The notes below the pieces were generated by a model, which was not told the DNA's origin, did not search any database, and worked only from the letters and a program-made list of their open reading frames with translations. Shown one piece after another: positions 12,351 to 23,045 of a stretch of DNA of 64,000 bases; within the stretch, counting starts at the first letter, position 1; each line of letters begins with the position of its first letter. Source of the DNA: Neolentinus lepideus HHB14362 ss-1 (taxonomy: Eukaryota; Basidiomycota; Agaricomycetes; Gloeophyllales; Gloeophyllaceae). The stretch is taken from contig KV425576.1 in the NCBI GenBank assembly GCA_001632425.1, forward strand, positions 67,832 through 131,831, written 5' to 3'. Both the position numbers and the translations under genes were made by a program.

Positions 12351-12764
12351 CGTCGAGAATGCGACACACAGCTTGCCGCGCCCTTGCCGCCACACTGCGT
12401 CAGCGTATCGCGTGCTAGGCACGTGATTGGCGCTTGAGGCGATAGAAAATCTTAGAAAATGTCACGAAGAAATCTATGTTTTTCTCTGTTAGTGTTGATG
12501 CAGGTGCAGAAGAACTTTGTATCTACGTATTCTGTGCTGCAGCCCGAGTGCGCGTTCTAAGTGTGGCTGTGGCGTTCGGTTTTTGTGGCGCGGACCCACC
12601 TTGTCTGACGTCGACTCCATCATCAGCCGGACGGCCTACACCCCAATTAATGGATTCTGTGGGCAGCTTTTAAACCTGGAAGCGCCGGGTAATACAGTCC
12701 TCGAACCGTCTTGCTCTTGCTCAACTCACTCTGCTCTGGAACCAACTTCACGATATTATACATC
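12351..12764. promoter_or_regulatory. Shared divergent promoter region (HUL5 / GFA-type gene)
   Basis: The two start codons face away from each other across about 414 bp, so the stretch must hold both promoters. No canonical TATA box stands out on either side. Confidence 0.45.
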
Positions 12765-13297
12765 ATGATCTGCAACGGTGGCTGCTACTGCGGAAACATC
12801 CGCTACGAGATCAACCTGACCTCTCCCGACGAGGCCAGAACGAGCATCTGCCACTGCAAGAACTGCAAGGTCCGTGCTGCCCTTATAGTAATACACCGAT
12901 CCTCACACCTACACGCCTCATCCCACACAGAAGTTCACCGGATCCGAATTCAGCATTGCCACAAAACTTCCCTGGAAAGCCTTCCGCATCACCAAGGGCT
13001 CACCAACGAAGCACGCATCCGACAACGGCTCGGGTACGAAGCTGTACCGCGAGTTCTGTGAATCCTGCGGGTCCGGGATCTTCGAGTATAGCGAGAACGC
13101 GGGGGACAATACGTACGTGTTTTACGGCACGCTCGACGAGCCGGAGCAGCTGCCACCCAAGGGAGAGTTCTTTTGCAAGTCGAAAGCGGGGTGGATGCTG
13201 GAAGTGCCAGGTTATTCCTATACTCCTATCATAGTAGCAATGGGTCTGGCTGACACGTCTTACAGGGCTGTTCCATAAGCAAGAGATCAAACAGTGA
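12765..13297 (+). CDS. GFA/CENP-V domain protein (glutathione-dependent formaldehyde-activating enzyme-like)
   Basis: Three exons (12765-12869, 12931-13210, 13266-13297) give exactly 138 codons plus a stop. The Mss4-like zinc fold is visible: CNGGCYCGNIRYEI, CHCKNCKKFTG, TKLYREFCESCGSGIFEY and a C-terminal GWMLEVPGLFHKQEIKQ. All the paired cysteines expected to bind zinc are present. Family members are often annotated as formaldehyde-activating enzymes, but that activity is disputed, so the biochemical role here is open. An in-frame upstream ATG at 12711 exists but would put a non-family leader before the domain. It is probably a cytosolic protein. The upstream region is shared with the HECT ligase gene. 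Confidence 0.9.
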
Positions 13298-14761
13298 TCT
13301 CGACAAATTCTATCCGTTATATTGCATTTGTGTACTATTGCTCCTGTGCTCGCGATAGTTAAAGCCCATATCAATGCTCGAAAGTGGTGAATATGTATCG
13401 TATAGCAGCACTGTGGGATTTTGGCTCTTGAAGTACTTGCTGATGAACAGATTGCATACTACCAGAGCCCGGCTCGTTCGAACGAAGCCGCTGTAATCTG
13501 CGCCCATATATCACTACGTATACTTGCTAACATTTAACATTGACAGAAGGTGCACATCCTGCTGCAGTGTTGTGGCTGTGAAAGCCGCATCACCCCAATC
13601 CTTAATAATGTTGTGCAGCCCACGTGAACTTGCAGCTTCCTCGCTGTTTCCGACTGCACTGTCAGCTTAAACTCACATCATACGCATCACACTGCCATAT
13701 TCTAGTATTCACCTAGTCATGGCTCTATATTTCTCTATATATCTCCTTCTTTGTTTGCAGAAGCAACCCTCGCAGTGGACACCCATAACTGTCAGGACCG
13801 TTTCCTCACCGAACTTGAACGGCATCCTCAACGGCATGAAGTCTCCGCAGACGGATCGTTCTCTGCATTCAATTCATTATAGACCTTGTGCAGCTCAGAA
13901 CGGAGCTTCATTTATTATTTCAAAAGGTCCGGATCCATAGTCCTCGTGCCACTCTGCATGAATCCCTAGGCCATTGGCTGATGTGAACACTCCGTTGGCG
14001 TGACTGACTGTCGGATATGTGGCATATCATTGTAATTTGTTGGAGAATGGTGCGGTGCATATATGCCTTAAGGAAGTCCTATTCGGTTCCACCCAACTTC
14101 CGATCTAGGCGCCTGTGATCGGATCTCGTTGGATAGCCAAGCTGGAATGTGGAAGTTGTGTTATCATTTGGCAATATTGATCTCATAATTTTTGACAGAA
14201 CTGGAACCCGGGGGTTTAGCGAGTTGGTAGTATTGCTATGTCCTACGGTTTTGAAGTTAGACTGTGGCGTAGTGAAGCGCTATCAGTGAATCAGTGATAG
14301 TAAATTGAGCCCGGCCCGGCGCGACCGAATAGACTAATCGAAGGTTTTGAAATCGGTCTAAGAAGGTCTAAAACATTTGAGCGCCGGAATCGTACTGTAT
14401 CATCTTCCACTCATAGTAGTATGGTCCTCGAATTATGCCAGAAGGTAGGCAATGTATATATGAACGATGGATGAAATGCGGTGGGTCTGTATCCTAGCTC
14501 GTTCTCCCGATACGAATCATTCTGTAAATGTTCTACAGAACCTTAAATGATAGTACTACGCTCCCTGTCGTCGATGCTCTTGTTGTCTGTGAAGTATCAT
14601 TGATGTCCCATCTTAGGACAGCCATGTTGCTTATATATAGGTTTTCTGCACCAAAATCCTTGGGGCATCGCCGGAGGATGATCCCATCGATATCGATGAT
14701 AGGTATATATAACTGGAAGGTCAGTCTATTCCATTGATGTATCACGCACACACTACGTCCC
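13298..14761. other. Intergenic region with a small coding-like relic
   Basis: No complete gene is seen. At 13760-13882 (+), directly after a good acceptor (TTTGCAG), there is a 40-codon frame beginning EATLAVDTHNCQDRFLTELE and ending FSAFNSL with TAG. It reads like a last exon, but I could not find matching upstream exons, so it may be the remnant of a lost gene. The rest is AT-rich and featureless. Confidence 0.45.
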
Positions 14762-16495
14762 ATGGATAACTATACGCTCCCTTTTGAACTCGTTGAAGAT
14801 GCATATCCGGTACGCCTACTAGTGCCGATACGAGAGAATGCTGATGGAATTTTAGGTGTCTCTCAATGGCTATCATGTAAGCACGTATGAATCGGCATGA
14901 TCCGTGCAATATAGTTATAGCACATCCTACTGAACAATGTAGAGTTTCGCCACTGCATTGTGGGTGAGATGCTCGTCGTCTTTCCCTTTTTTGTGTAACG
15001 TTAACCACGAAACCTTCAGATCATGAGTGTGGCCTATGGTGCATACTATCTGTAAGTCATACTGATGGTCTGGTCAGGTGTCCACATAATGCTCTTTGTA
15101 ACAGCCGTGTATTTGCTGTCCAAGTGTCAAGCCTGGGGCAGTATCAATGCTGCTCTGAAGAAATATCTACTCGCGACTTCGGTGATAGTCTTCCTCATAA
15201 ATACAACAGCAATAACTATTCAGTTCCTCGCCACACGTTCTGCAATGCCGTCTGCTCTCAGCTGCTTCATCGGAACTGTCTTGTGTGATCCCATGAGCTG
15301 GAGGGAACCCACGAATGTGGCTCTGCTGCACATTCAGATGTAAGCACCTGTCCTATTCCATTTCTGACGTCCCATACACTGAAGTCAATTTTATAGCATG
15401 GTGGTGGACGGGTTACTTGTATGTCACGTTTTCAGCCCAGTTGTTATTGATTTATCACCTAACACGGTCATCATGGACAGCTGTGGCGTTGTTTCATTGT
15501 ATGGAATCGAAATAAGATACTGCTGTTCTTACTATTACCGGCGTTTCTGGCGGAATTCAGTGAGCCACATGTATCTCAATCATTACTGGACTGCTTCAGG
15601 TCATCGCCACGGTCAGGTTTGGGTATCGTTCACATCAGCTGCAACACAAGTCCAGGCTGGCTGGATCCCACATGTCAACCTCTCGAAGTGGGCTACTTTC
15701 TGGTATTGTGTGGTACCAACCTCATCTTCAGTGGCCTTATAGGTGCGTTTCGCTCCCATAACTCATTGAATATCCTGCACGATGCTACAACGACAAGGGC
15801 AGCTGGGCGAATTTTATGGCTCTCCTGCTGGACAGGTAAGGTGATGGGGAATCGCCACAACCGCTATTTACGCCAATATTGCATCCCTACTGCAAGTATC
15901 CTTCCTATTCTCTTTTCTACGTGTCTTATGTTTATCCCAGCATAGAATGCGGTGCTACCCACTGGGTGTGCATTCTTGTCACGCTCGTGGCGGACTATTT
16001 CGGCGGGTTCGGCACGGTATTTACTCCTTTATAGTCATCTCAGTCTGGAGCTGAATTTCAACGCCCCAGGTCTTCAACGTGAGTATTGGAAACGTCGTTG
16101 TCTTACAGCTTTCTGACCCTTCAGGAAGTTCTACGATATTATGCAACTGGCCACCACATTCGCAGCGGTACGTACGTCTCTGAGACTTGTGGCAAAGCAT
16201 CAATTGCTGACGTCTACGTCAGGGGATATTTCCGACTCTCATTATAGTCTATGTCGGGCTGGGAAGAACTTCGGAATATACAATGAGAACCGTCGTTTCG
16301 CGCCCCATTGCATTTGGTCGACCTGCCATAGACGTTGGCACTGACAGACAATCACCGGCAACGACACTGCACCTAGGTTATGGGGAGGCAATCGAGCTTA
16401 CCTCTGAACCCATGAATTGTCATGGGTCGGAGTCCAGCACGGACCAGGAGAGGCAGTCGAAGCGAGACCTGGTATGGCTGAGTTCATGTCATTGA
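14762..16495 (+). CDS. Multi-pass (about seven-TM) membrane protein of an Agaricomycete family
   Basis: I followed exons at 14762-14809, 14856-14876, 15020-15038, 15078-15339, 15397-15418, 15481-15742 and from 15803. After a stretch I could not resolve (about 15860-16140) come 16141-16166 and about 16223-16495. Predicted segments include SVAYGVHIMLFVTAVYLL, YLLATSVIVFLINTTAITI, IMVVDGLLLWRCFIVWNRNK, YFLVLCGTNLIFSGLIAGRI and GIFPTLIIVYVGLGRT, followed by a hydrophilic C-terminal tail of about 70 residues. Alternating hydrophobic stretches, the GLLLWRC(F/W)xVW motif and the PTLII(V)xVxLGR motif match uncharacterised membrane proteins that I associate with mushroom-forming fungi. The function is unknown. 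One intron is only 39 nt. Without it the frame hits a TAA at 15053-15055, so the short intron is needed for an intact gene. Confidence 0.72.
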
Positions 16496-17067
16496 AGGAT
16501 TGGTTCTGATCTTATCAAGGTTGTTGCCAGTGTATGAAAAGCGATGCGGACTCTCGGGTCTCTGCCATCAACAGACGGACTCGAATGTTCTTCATGTGCA
16601 AGCACACGGCTCTGTCTCCACCGTCAACGATGCCACTTGGGACAGTGCATCGTACGACACCGTCCCCATAACGGACTACGGTTCCCGTTCTGTCTGACAA
16701 CACATAATCAGTCTATACATAGGAGATGTGGACGCTACGAGTGATCTATTATGACTCACGAATCGGATGTATATCTTTCGTGCCAGCGATCCACTTGGAA
16801 AAGGTTGAAAACTGGACTGCTTCTCATACCATTTCGACGGTGGCTATACCTCAACAATGTTGCTGACATTGCGGAGACACCTGACACCAATTGACGACCT
16901 AATGATGGTTTATCCTGGCTCAGCATCGACTGACAAGGTCATTGAGCAGACTTCGAGTCGTTGTTAAGCCTGTCAAAAGCCCTAAACGTTGACCCCCAAT
17001 ACATCCGGATGACTATCCAGTTTTGCAACAACACAATACATACAAAGCATACACAACATCAAGAACA
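16496..17067. other. Convergent 3' flanks, nothing seen
   Basis: This is the space between the 3' ends of the membrane-protein gene (+) and eIF3e (-). I see no frame with family character and no repeat. Confidence 0.5.
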
Positions 17068-18649
17068 TCACCGCGCACCCTCGACGACCGGTTGTGGTGG
17101 CACCGTCGCCCCACTGCGAGCCATAGCGACACCCAACGCTTGCGTGCGGAACGCCAGACCGCGCGTCTTTTCGATGACAGATTGGTAGATCGGGAGAGGA
17201 TGCCGGTTGATCTCGATGACGTTCTGCATAACAAAAGTAGTGAGCGACAAAGGAGGTAAACAGGAAAGAGATAAATGAACGGACTTTCTCGAGGTCGATA
17301 CGCGCGTCGGCGCCCATCCGTGTCTCGCGGATGAGGTTGACGATCCACTTCTCGCCCTCGTCACGGGAAAGGTTAAGTCGCTCCGACAAGTCACTATCCC
17401 CATGCAACGTTAACGAATCACCTAACAATACGCGAGCGATGAGCGTACCCGATGTCAATCCGGTGATGAATTCGGCAGTAGGCCTCACTGATGAGATACC
17501 GCGCATTGTCCAGGAAATCCTCACGGGACTCGTTCAAGAAGAAGTCGTCCCCGATTACCTTCTCCGCTAATGTCAGCTCGCGCTGCGCGGCCTCAAAGTC
17601 AAATTCAAGATACAGCTCCTTCAAGAACTTCGTGACCGGGTCCTGGTACTGGTACTCCTCCGTCTGGATAACTTTCACGACCTCCTTGATCGCGTGCCGC
17701 ACCCGCCCCGTGCTCTGCGACGCCGTCTTGCGCGAGAGGATCGCAGCGGTCGCGAGGTAGCGCAGTATCCACGGACACGACGTCTGTATAGTGTTGAGGT
17801 AGTTCGGGGAGAGGAAGATCTCAAGGAGCATCGTGCGACCCTGCGGATGGTTGAAATACACGAAAAGCGACCAATGCAGTACCCACGTCCGCGAGTGGAG
17901 CTGCATGAGGGCGGCGGGCTCGGCGGCGGCGGTCGCGAAGGAGGTAGAGGGGCGCGAGTCGATGTTCTCGCGGAGGGTGTTGAGTTCTTCGAGGGCGACG
18001 TCCCACTTGCCGGTCAGGATGTCGCAGGCGAGCTTACCCCAGCTTGCGGAGGTGTTGACGTCGTTGTCGGTGGAGAGGACGCGGAAGTGGTACAGATAGT
18101 CAGCGGCACCACTGTAGTTGCCGTAGGTGTATTGGAACTGGCCAAAATTGTACAGCGCTCTGATTTGTTCGAGCGTGAGCTACAGATGAGATGATCAGCA
18201 GACGAGGACGAAAGCGACGAGGTAGACGTACGTTGTAGTGTTCCTTCAGATATTGAAGGTTCTGCATCTTATCCTGTCGTAATGCCTGAGCAACATCGGG
18301 GTTCTCAATCACGTCCAAGACTGCCTGAGCCTCCTGCTGCAGCTGCTCGTTCGTAGATAGGGCATTTTCCCTCTTCTCCGCAAACTCTGCAGCCCATACT
18401 CAATCAGGCAGGATGTAATAAGCCTCAAACTTACTACACACCTGCTGGAACCTCCTCATCCGCATGTAACTGTTGGAACAAGCTGACTGAGTAGTCCACC
18501 ATGTTCGTGCCTTTTGCGAGCTCATACTGGGCAGCCTGTACGTCTTGAACTGGGAATAATGATGTGTCGACCAGATGCGCAAGTAATGGGAAGGCCAGAT
18601 GGCGGTCGAGGTAGGGAATTATTGTGTTCGTGAGGTCGTATTCAGCCAT
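17068..18649 (-). CDS. INT6: Eukaryotic translation initiation factor 3 subunit e (Int6)
   Basis: A subunit of the cytosolic eIF3 complex, which organises the 43S pre-initiation complex. The N terminus [20 protein letters not shown] is diagnostic, followed by [77 protein letters not shown] and [19 protein letters not shown]. The PCI domain ([60 protein letters not shown]) lies in the C-terminal half, ending PQPVVEGAR. Four or five short introns are spliced with the frame kept. The length (about 450 residues) is normal for the family. No defect is seen. Confidence 0.95.
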
Positions 18650-18877
18650 TTCTGCAAGTGAGCCGGTCGGTTAGACGAAATTTGGGACATTGTCAATGCA
18701 AGAAGATTTCGGCAATGGCCGAAAGAGCGTGATGAGACCCTGGGTACTCTTCCGGTTGAGAACTCCTAGATCGACCAGAAGCATGTAAAGATCTTGCACA
18801 ATACGACCCCTCGAAAAAACAATCGCACGAACGTATGACCAATCCATCAGTCACGTGTTGCGCCGGAGACGCGGTAC

Positions 18878-19512
18878 TACAGTCCCGGACAGGCAAAGAC
18901 AACAAATTTGCTTCCGGCCGAGCCAGAGTTTTTTACGCGAAACCGACCTCGGATTTGGACTCAGAGAGGTTAAAAACGTCCAAAAATGGTGTCACTGATT
19001 TTTTCCCACGACATTTTGATACGGCCAAAATGTTGGGCCATCTCAACGGCATTATATACCCTTACCGGGCCTCCCGGGTCTGACCTGGACTGTCTATGAC
19101 CTGTAGATCCTTGCAAAGAATTGTCTCTCGTCCTTCCTGGGCCAATATCAGCTAAAATTTACAACACATGTTAGTCGGATTTCCATATCTGGCATAAACT
19201 TAGAAGAGCGATTATGGCATATCGGCCCGTCCGATCATTAGATTTAAGCCAGATTCAGACTCAGCTCATCAAAAGGAGTTGATTGGCATATTTTTCGTAT
19301 TTTTCCCGATTTATTTTGTATACGGCCACATTTTCGGCCTATCCCGACGCATTATTGGGGGTTACAGGGGGTTTACGAGAAATCGGCTCGTACCAATCAC
19401 TTCCCTAGTGTCCAAATCACTCATTTCTGCAATAAAAATGAGGTTCCCACAGCTGTTGGGGCTGGGAAAATCCAGTCACGGAATTTGTTGTCTTTGCTTG
19501 TCCGGGACTGTA
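18878..19512. mobile_element. Non-autonomous inverted-repeat transposon (MITE) with TA ends
   Basis: The terminal inverted repeats of about 31 bp (18878-18908 and 19482-19512) differ at one base. After the flanking TA they read CAGTCCCGGACA and then (A/G)GCAAAGACAACAAATT. A TA dinucleotide at both outer edges fits the target duplication of Tc1/mariner/pogo-type elements. The interior has no coding capacity. It contains two related segments, near 19005-19080 and 19300-19375, sharing a TACGGCCA core in a T-rich context. This is a decayed or non-autonomous copy. Confidence 0.75.
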
Positions 19513-20744
19513 CAGTGCGCGAAGAGCGTTTTCGACGCCTCGGCTAGCTCCGAGGCAGATTTTTTATAGCACCTTGTATGCTGGGTTTCCGGACACGGGA
19601 AACTCGTCAAATGCAATGTATTTAGGTATATAATAATGTGACAGAGGCAAATTTCAACCAATCTCAAAATATTGTGAGGTCACCCAAAAATTTGAAACAA
19701 AAACAAAAACAACTTGAATATCCCCTCTAGAGACACACAAAAGGGTTTAAATGGTCAGAATCAATGCTTTTGAGCCTCCAGTCACTCCTCTTGGGCTTTC
19801 ATGGCCGCGAGGACTTTGGTAACTGTTCCAACCTCTGGTGGGACTTGTACTGCTTCACTGCAAAAATGGACTGTGGAGGGTTGAGGCCACTTCTGTAGGA
19901 ACTTACTTAGAGTTCTTGTACAGAAATGTAATCAAGGCTCATTAATAGGCCCCCATATAACTACTTGTGACTCTAGATACATGAAAATTTCTGACCAAAA
20001 TTTGAAACAAAAAGGGTTTTTTTCTGAAATTGCACAATCACACATATTTTGACTGGTTTCCTTCTGAAAATCACAATGTGGCTTGCGGCAGAGCCGTGAG
20101 ATGGCTGTGTGGAGTTGCTGTCCTGGTCCTTCCAGCACTATAGAGAGTACCAGATTTTTCTATGTCATGACTATCAGTAGTCCAATGTATTAGTATAGAT
20201 TGTGGCTCTTGGGCAAATTAACAAAATAAGCATGATCCTACTGGAGGGAATTATAATTCATCTAAATAACCATGGGGATTGAAAACCAGGTCCTATCATT
20301 GAAAAGGTAGAAAGGAAAAGTTCTAACAGTAAGGAATGCAAAGTGCACCGCAACTTAGGATGCACACTCAAGTCAACTGAAGCAATAATAAAACTTCGGG
20401 TCAAGCAAAAATCGAACAAGACCCTCTGCGCTGTCCTTCTACAATCGATGGATCAGCTTACCCACGCCATAACCATTACACTAAGAACACTGGGATAAAT
20501 TGATTCAGGTACCATATATATACATACAATAATTATAGCTTTTGTTGACCATACTGAGCTTTGTCTCTTTTTCCAGTGCTATATTTTCAATTATTCAGCT
20601 TATACAAATATACACATTACTACTTTATGTCATTTTTTCCCTTAAATATCCCTGGTTTGAAGCACGATGGGGTGCATTAGTGCAGTGGCACTCCGCGGTA
20701 ATGCCAGACCTAACCATGTCTTGATGGAAGGATTGTGAAGCGCT
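19513..20744. other. AT-rich interval with gene or transposon relics
   Basis: No intact gene is seen. On the minus strand at about 19779-19930, two spliceable pieces join to give FLYKNSNEAVQVPPEVGTVT and then KVLAAMKAQEE with a stop. At 19932-20138 another minus frame begins MLEGPGQQLHTAISRLCRKP. These read like 3' fragments of a lost gene or transposase, but I cannot name the family. A tRNA-like segment lies at about 20404-20490. Confidence 0.35.
20404..20490 (-). repeat. Possible tRNA-derived SINE head
   Basis: On the minus strand TTAGTGTAATGGTTA (about 20471-20485) matches the D-arm/A-box of a tRNA, and TTGTTCGATTTTT (about 20407-20419) resembles a degraded B-box. The spacing is close to a pol III internal promoter with a small insertion. 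The clover-leaf is not intact and the acceptor stem does not pair well, so it is not called as a functional tRNA. Confidence 0.35.
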
Positions 20745-21376
20745 TACAGGCAACCCCCGGTCCTTTACACAGCCCCAGTCCTTTACACAACCGCCTTTGC
20801 CACCCTCATCCTTGTTGCTTCTGAACATTTTGTATTTTATTATAGTGAATATGTTAGTGCTACATCATCTGATACAATTTTTGCTCAGTTCTGGTGCAAT
20901 TCAAAAAAACAAAAATTTTGTTTCTTTCTGGCTGTTGCCACCATTGTGAAATTTAAATTGCACATTAATGCTCAGGAACAGGTAAACCATTTGACACAAA
21001 CTAAATTCCAGCATAATATATACATATCAGCAAATGTTTTGCGATCAAGATCATAGAGTATGGTGCAGCCATTCCTGCACTATGTTCAAAACAATATCAA
21101 AATGACTGAATTCATGTTGCCTGAAATGGCAGGTCGGTGGTGCTGGCACAGCCACTCCTGAGCTGTGTAAAGGATTGGGCCAAGCCGCGGAATGAGCATT
21201 GTACAAAAAATATTTCTAGGCTAATGAAGACATGACCATTCATGATAACTTTTGACATGCTTCATCTAAAGATACATAAGAATGTATCTAGGTAAAAAAA
21301 ATTCGGAATATCTTCGTTGATACATCCCAGGCCGTCACGGAAGTTTCGCCGTGTAAAGGACCGGGTGTTGCATGTA
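20745..21376. mobile_element. Second TA-flanked inverted-repeat element (MITE)
   Basis: The left end at 20745 and right end at 21376 share an inverted repeat of about 26 bp with two mismatches, containing CCCGGTCCTTTACAC. The outer dinucleotide is TA on both sides. The motif TCCTTTACAC recurs inside the left end (about 20778) and is inverted near 21168, which looks like subterminal transposase-binding repeats. The interior has no coding frame of note. It is unrelated in TIR sequence to the element at 18878. Confidence 0.7.
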
Positions 21377-21860
21377 TATCACGTGATAAATCAATTAGTC
21401 ATCCATTCGTGGGATTGGCTTTTCGAGGGGTCGCATTGGTAGACTCCATGTAAAGAGACGGATCATAGCGACATTTCATGGACTAAAATCTCAAGTAATG
21501 TGATAAAAGGAAGAGAAGCTATGGTCGTGCAGTAGAATAGTACAGCAGGGCGGCTGCAAAATTGGAGGGATTGCAAATTTTTGCAAAGAGAAGGGTGTTT
21601 TATACATGGAAATATACAATGTAGAAGATAGAAGTAGGCTGAAGTATGGTGATTTTATAATGTGAAAAACTTGGAGAGGTATACATTACCAAGGCGGCGT
21701 CGGGGTCGTTATCCGAGGAAGACGTTCGATTCTCACAGCTTGAATCTGAGAGAGAATTGCTGTACAGTGCACCACGGCCACGTGGATGCCGCCAGTCACT
21801 GTCCCCGCTGGCACGTCCTTCAGTGGCGCTCGCAGCAGCGGCCCTTCGTTCCATACCGCC
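21377..21860. other. 5' flank of the MPDU1-like gene
   Basis: This is the space between the transposon right end and the ATG at 21861. No other gene is seen. The promoter must lie here, but no clear TATA box is adjacent to the start. Confidence 0.4.
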
Positions 21861-22867
21861 ATGACTTCCGTTACCCGTAATTTACCTTGGTTTATACGTG
21901 ATCTTGGTGTGTCCATTGTGGGCAAGGTGCGCAGCTGCAGTCGAGCGGACGTGTCTGGTTGATTGACGGCCGCGCAGAAATGCTATATTTCACTGGTCGA
22001 AAACCTCAATATCCAGGATATGGAATGCATTAAATATTCGGTTTCGAAGGGCCTAGGGATAGGCATTGTAGTGGGCGGGTCTATCATGAAAGTACCACAG
22101 CTTCTGCTAAGTGCGTCCTCATATTCATTCAGTCAAGCACGCTGAAGTCCTGATGCCACCAAGTCCTCTCTGCCCGCTCCGCACGAGGCCTCTCCCTGCC
22201 CTCCTATGTCCTCGAAACCCTTGCATACGCCATCACCCTTGCATACTCCTTCCGCAACGATTTCCCCTTCACAACCTACGGCGAGAACCTCTTCCTCACC
22301 CTCCAAAACGCCATCATCACCCTTCTCATCATCTACTACCAGCCCTCTCGCACACAGAACAAAGCCGCACAACTCTTCACAGCGTCTCTCGCCACCATCG
22401 GCTCCGGGCTTGGGCTGTACGTCATCCCGAGCGAGACGCTATCATTCCTGCAGCTCTCGACGCTCCCCCTATCCCTGTTCTCTAAGTTCCCCCAGATCAC
22501 GCAGAACTACCGTGCCCAGTCGACTGGTCAGCTGTCTGCCTTCGCAGTGATCTCGCAAATAGCAGGCTGCCTTGCGCGCCTGTTCACCACCGCTACCGAA
22601 GTCGGCGACATCCTCGTTACAGCAGGATTCGCCCTCGCGCTCCTGCTCAACTGCGTCCTCGGCACACAATTATGGATGTATTGGGGTAAGGACGAGAAGG
22701 AGAGTATCAGCCGTAATGGCCCCATCCTCGCTGCGCAGAAAGAGAAGCCGCAATGGCCGAAGGAGAGGGAGGGCAGTGTCGAAGTTGTCATTCCGCCCCA
22801 GACGCCACCTTTACGCTATTCGTCTCCAGCACCGTCTGGGAGGAAATGGGCAAGGAAGATTGATTAG
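21861..22867 (+). CDS. MPDU1: Mannose-P-dolichol utilization defect 1 (MPDU1/Lec35)-like PQ-loop membrane protein
   Basis: MPDU1 proteins are ER multi-pass proteins needed for use of dolichol-phosphate mannose and glucose in glycan and GPI-anchor synthesis. The start MTSVTRNLPWFIRDLGVSIVG leads into KCYISLVENLNIQDMECIKY and the first PQ-loop, SKGLGIGIVVGGSIMKVPQ. Then come ARSARGLSLPSYVLETLAY, FPFTTYGENLFLTLQNAIIT and the second PQ-type repeat, SKFPQITQNYRAQSTGQLSA, with ARLFTTATEVGD in the conserved C-terminal position. Introns at 21927-21977 and about 22110-22160 keep the frame (KVPQLLLILSARSARG). The C terminus is a longer hydrophilic tail with Pro and basic residues. Length is about 285 residues, slightly more than the animal protein because of this tail. 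Confidence 0.9.
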
Positions 22868-23045
22868 TCGTCAAGCTACTTTATGTTCCGGCCATACTGT
22901 AATTTATAGAGCAGCGAATTTGCGTATTTTATACCTTGCACGTCCCATGGGGCCACAGTAAATTAACACCATACTGGACGCAAATTGGATTTCTTAAAGC
23001 TCTACTAATGCATTAAGAGGTAGTATACCTCACTAGCTGCGCCAA

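Noticed and set aside
15053..15055. Premature stop making the membrane-protein gene a pseudogene
   Set aside because: A 39-nt intron (15039-15077) removes it and restores the conserved AYGVHIML segment.
20404..20490. Functional tRNA gene on the minus strand
   Set aside because: The A-box is perfect but the B-box is degraded and the acceptor and T stems do not pair convincingly. Kept only as a possible SINE head.
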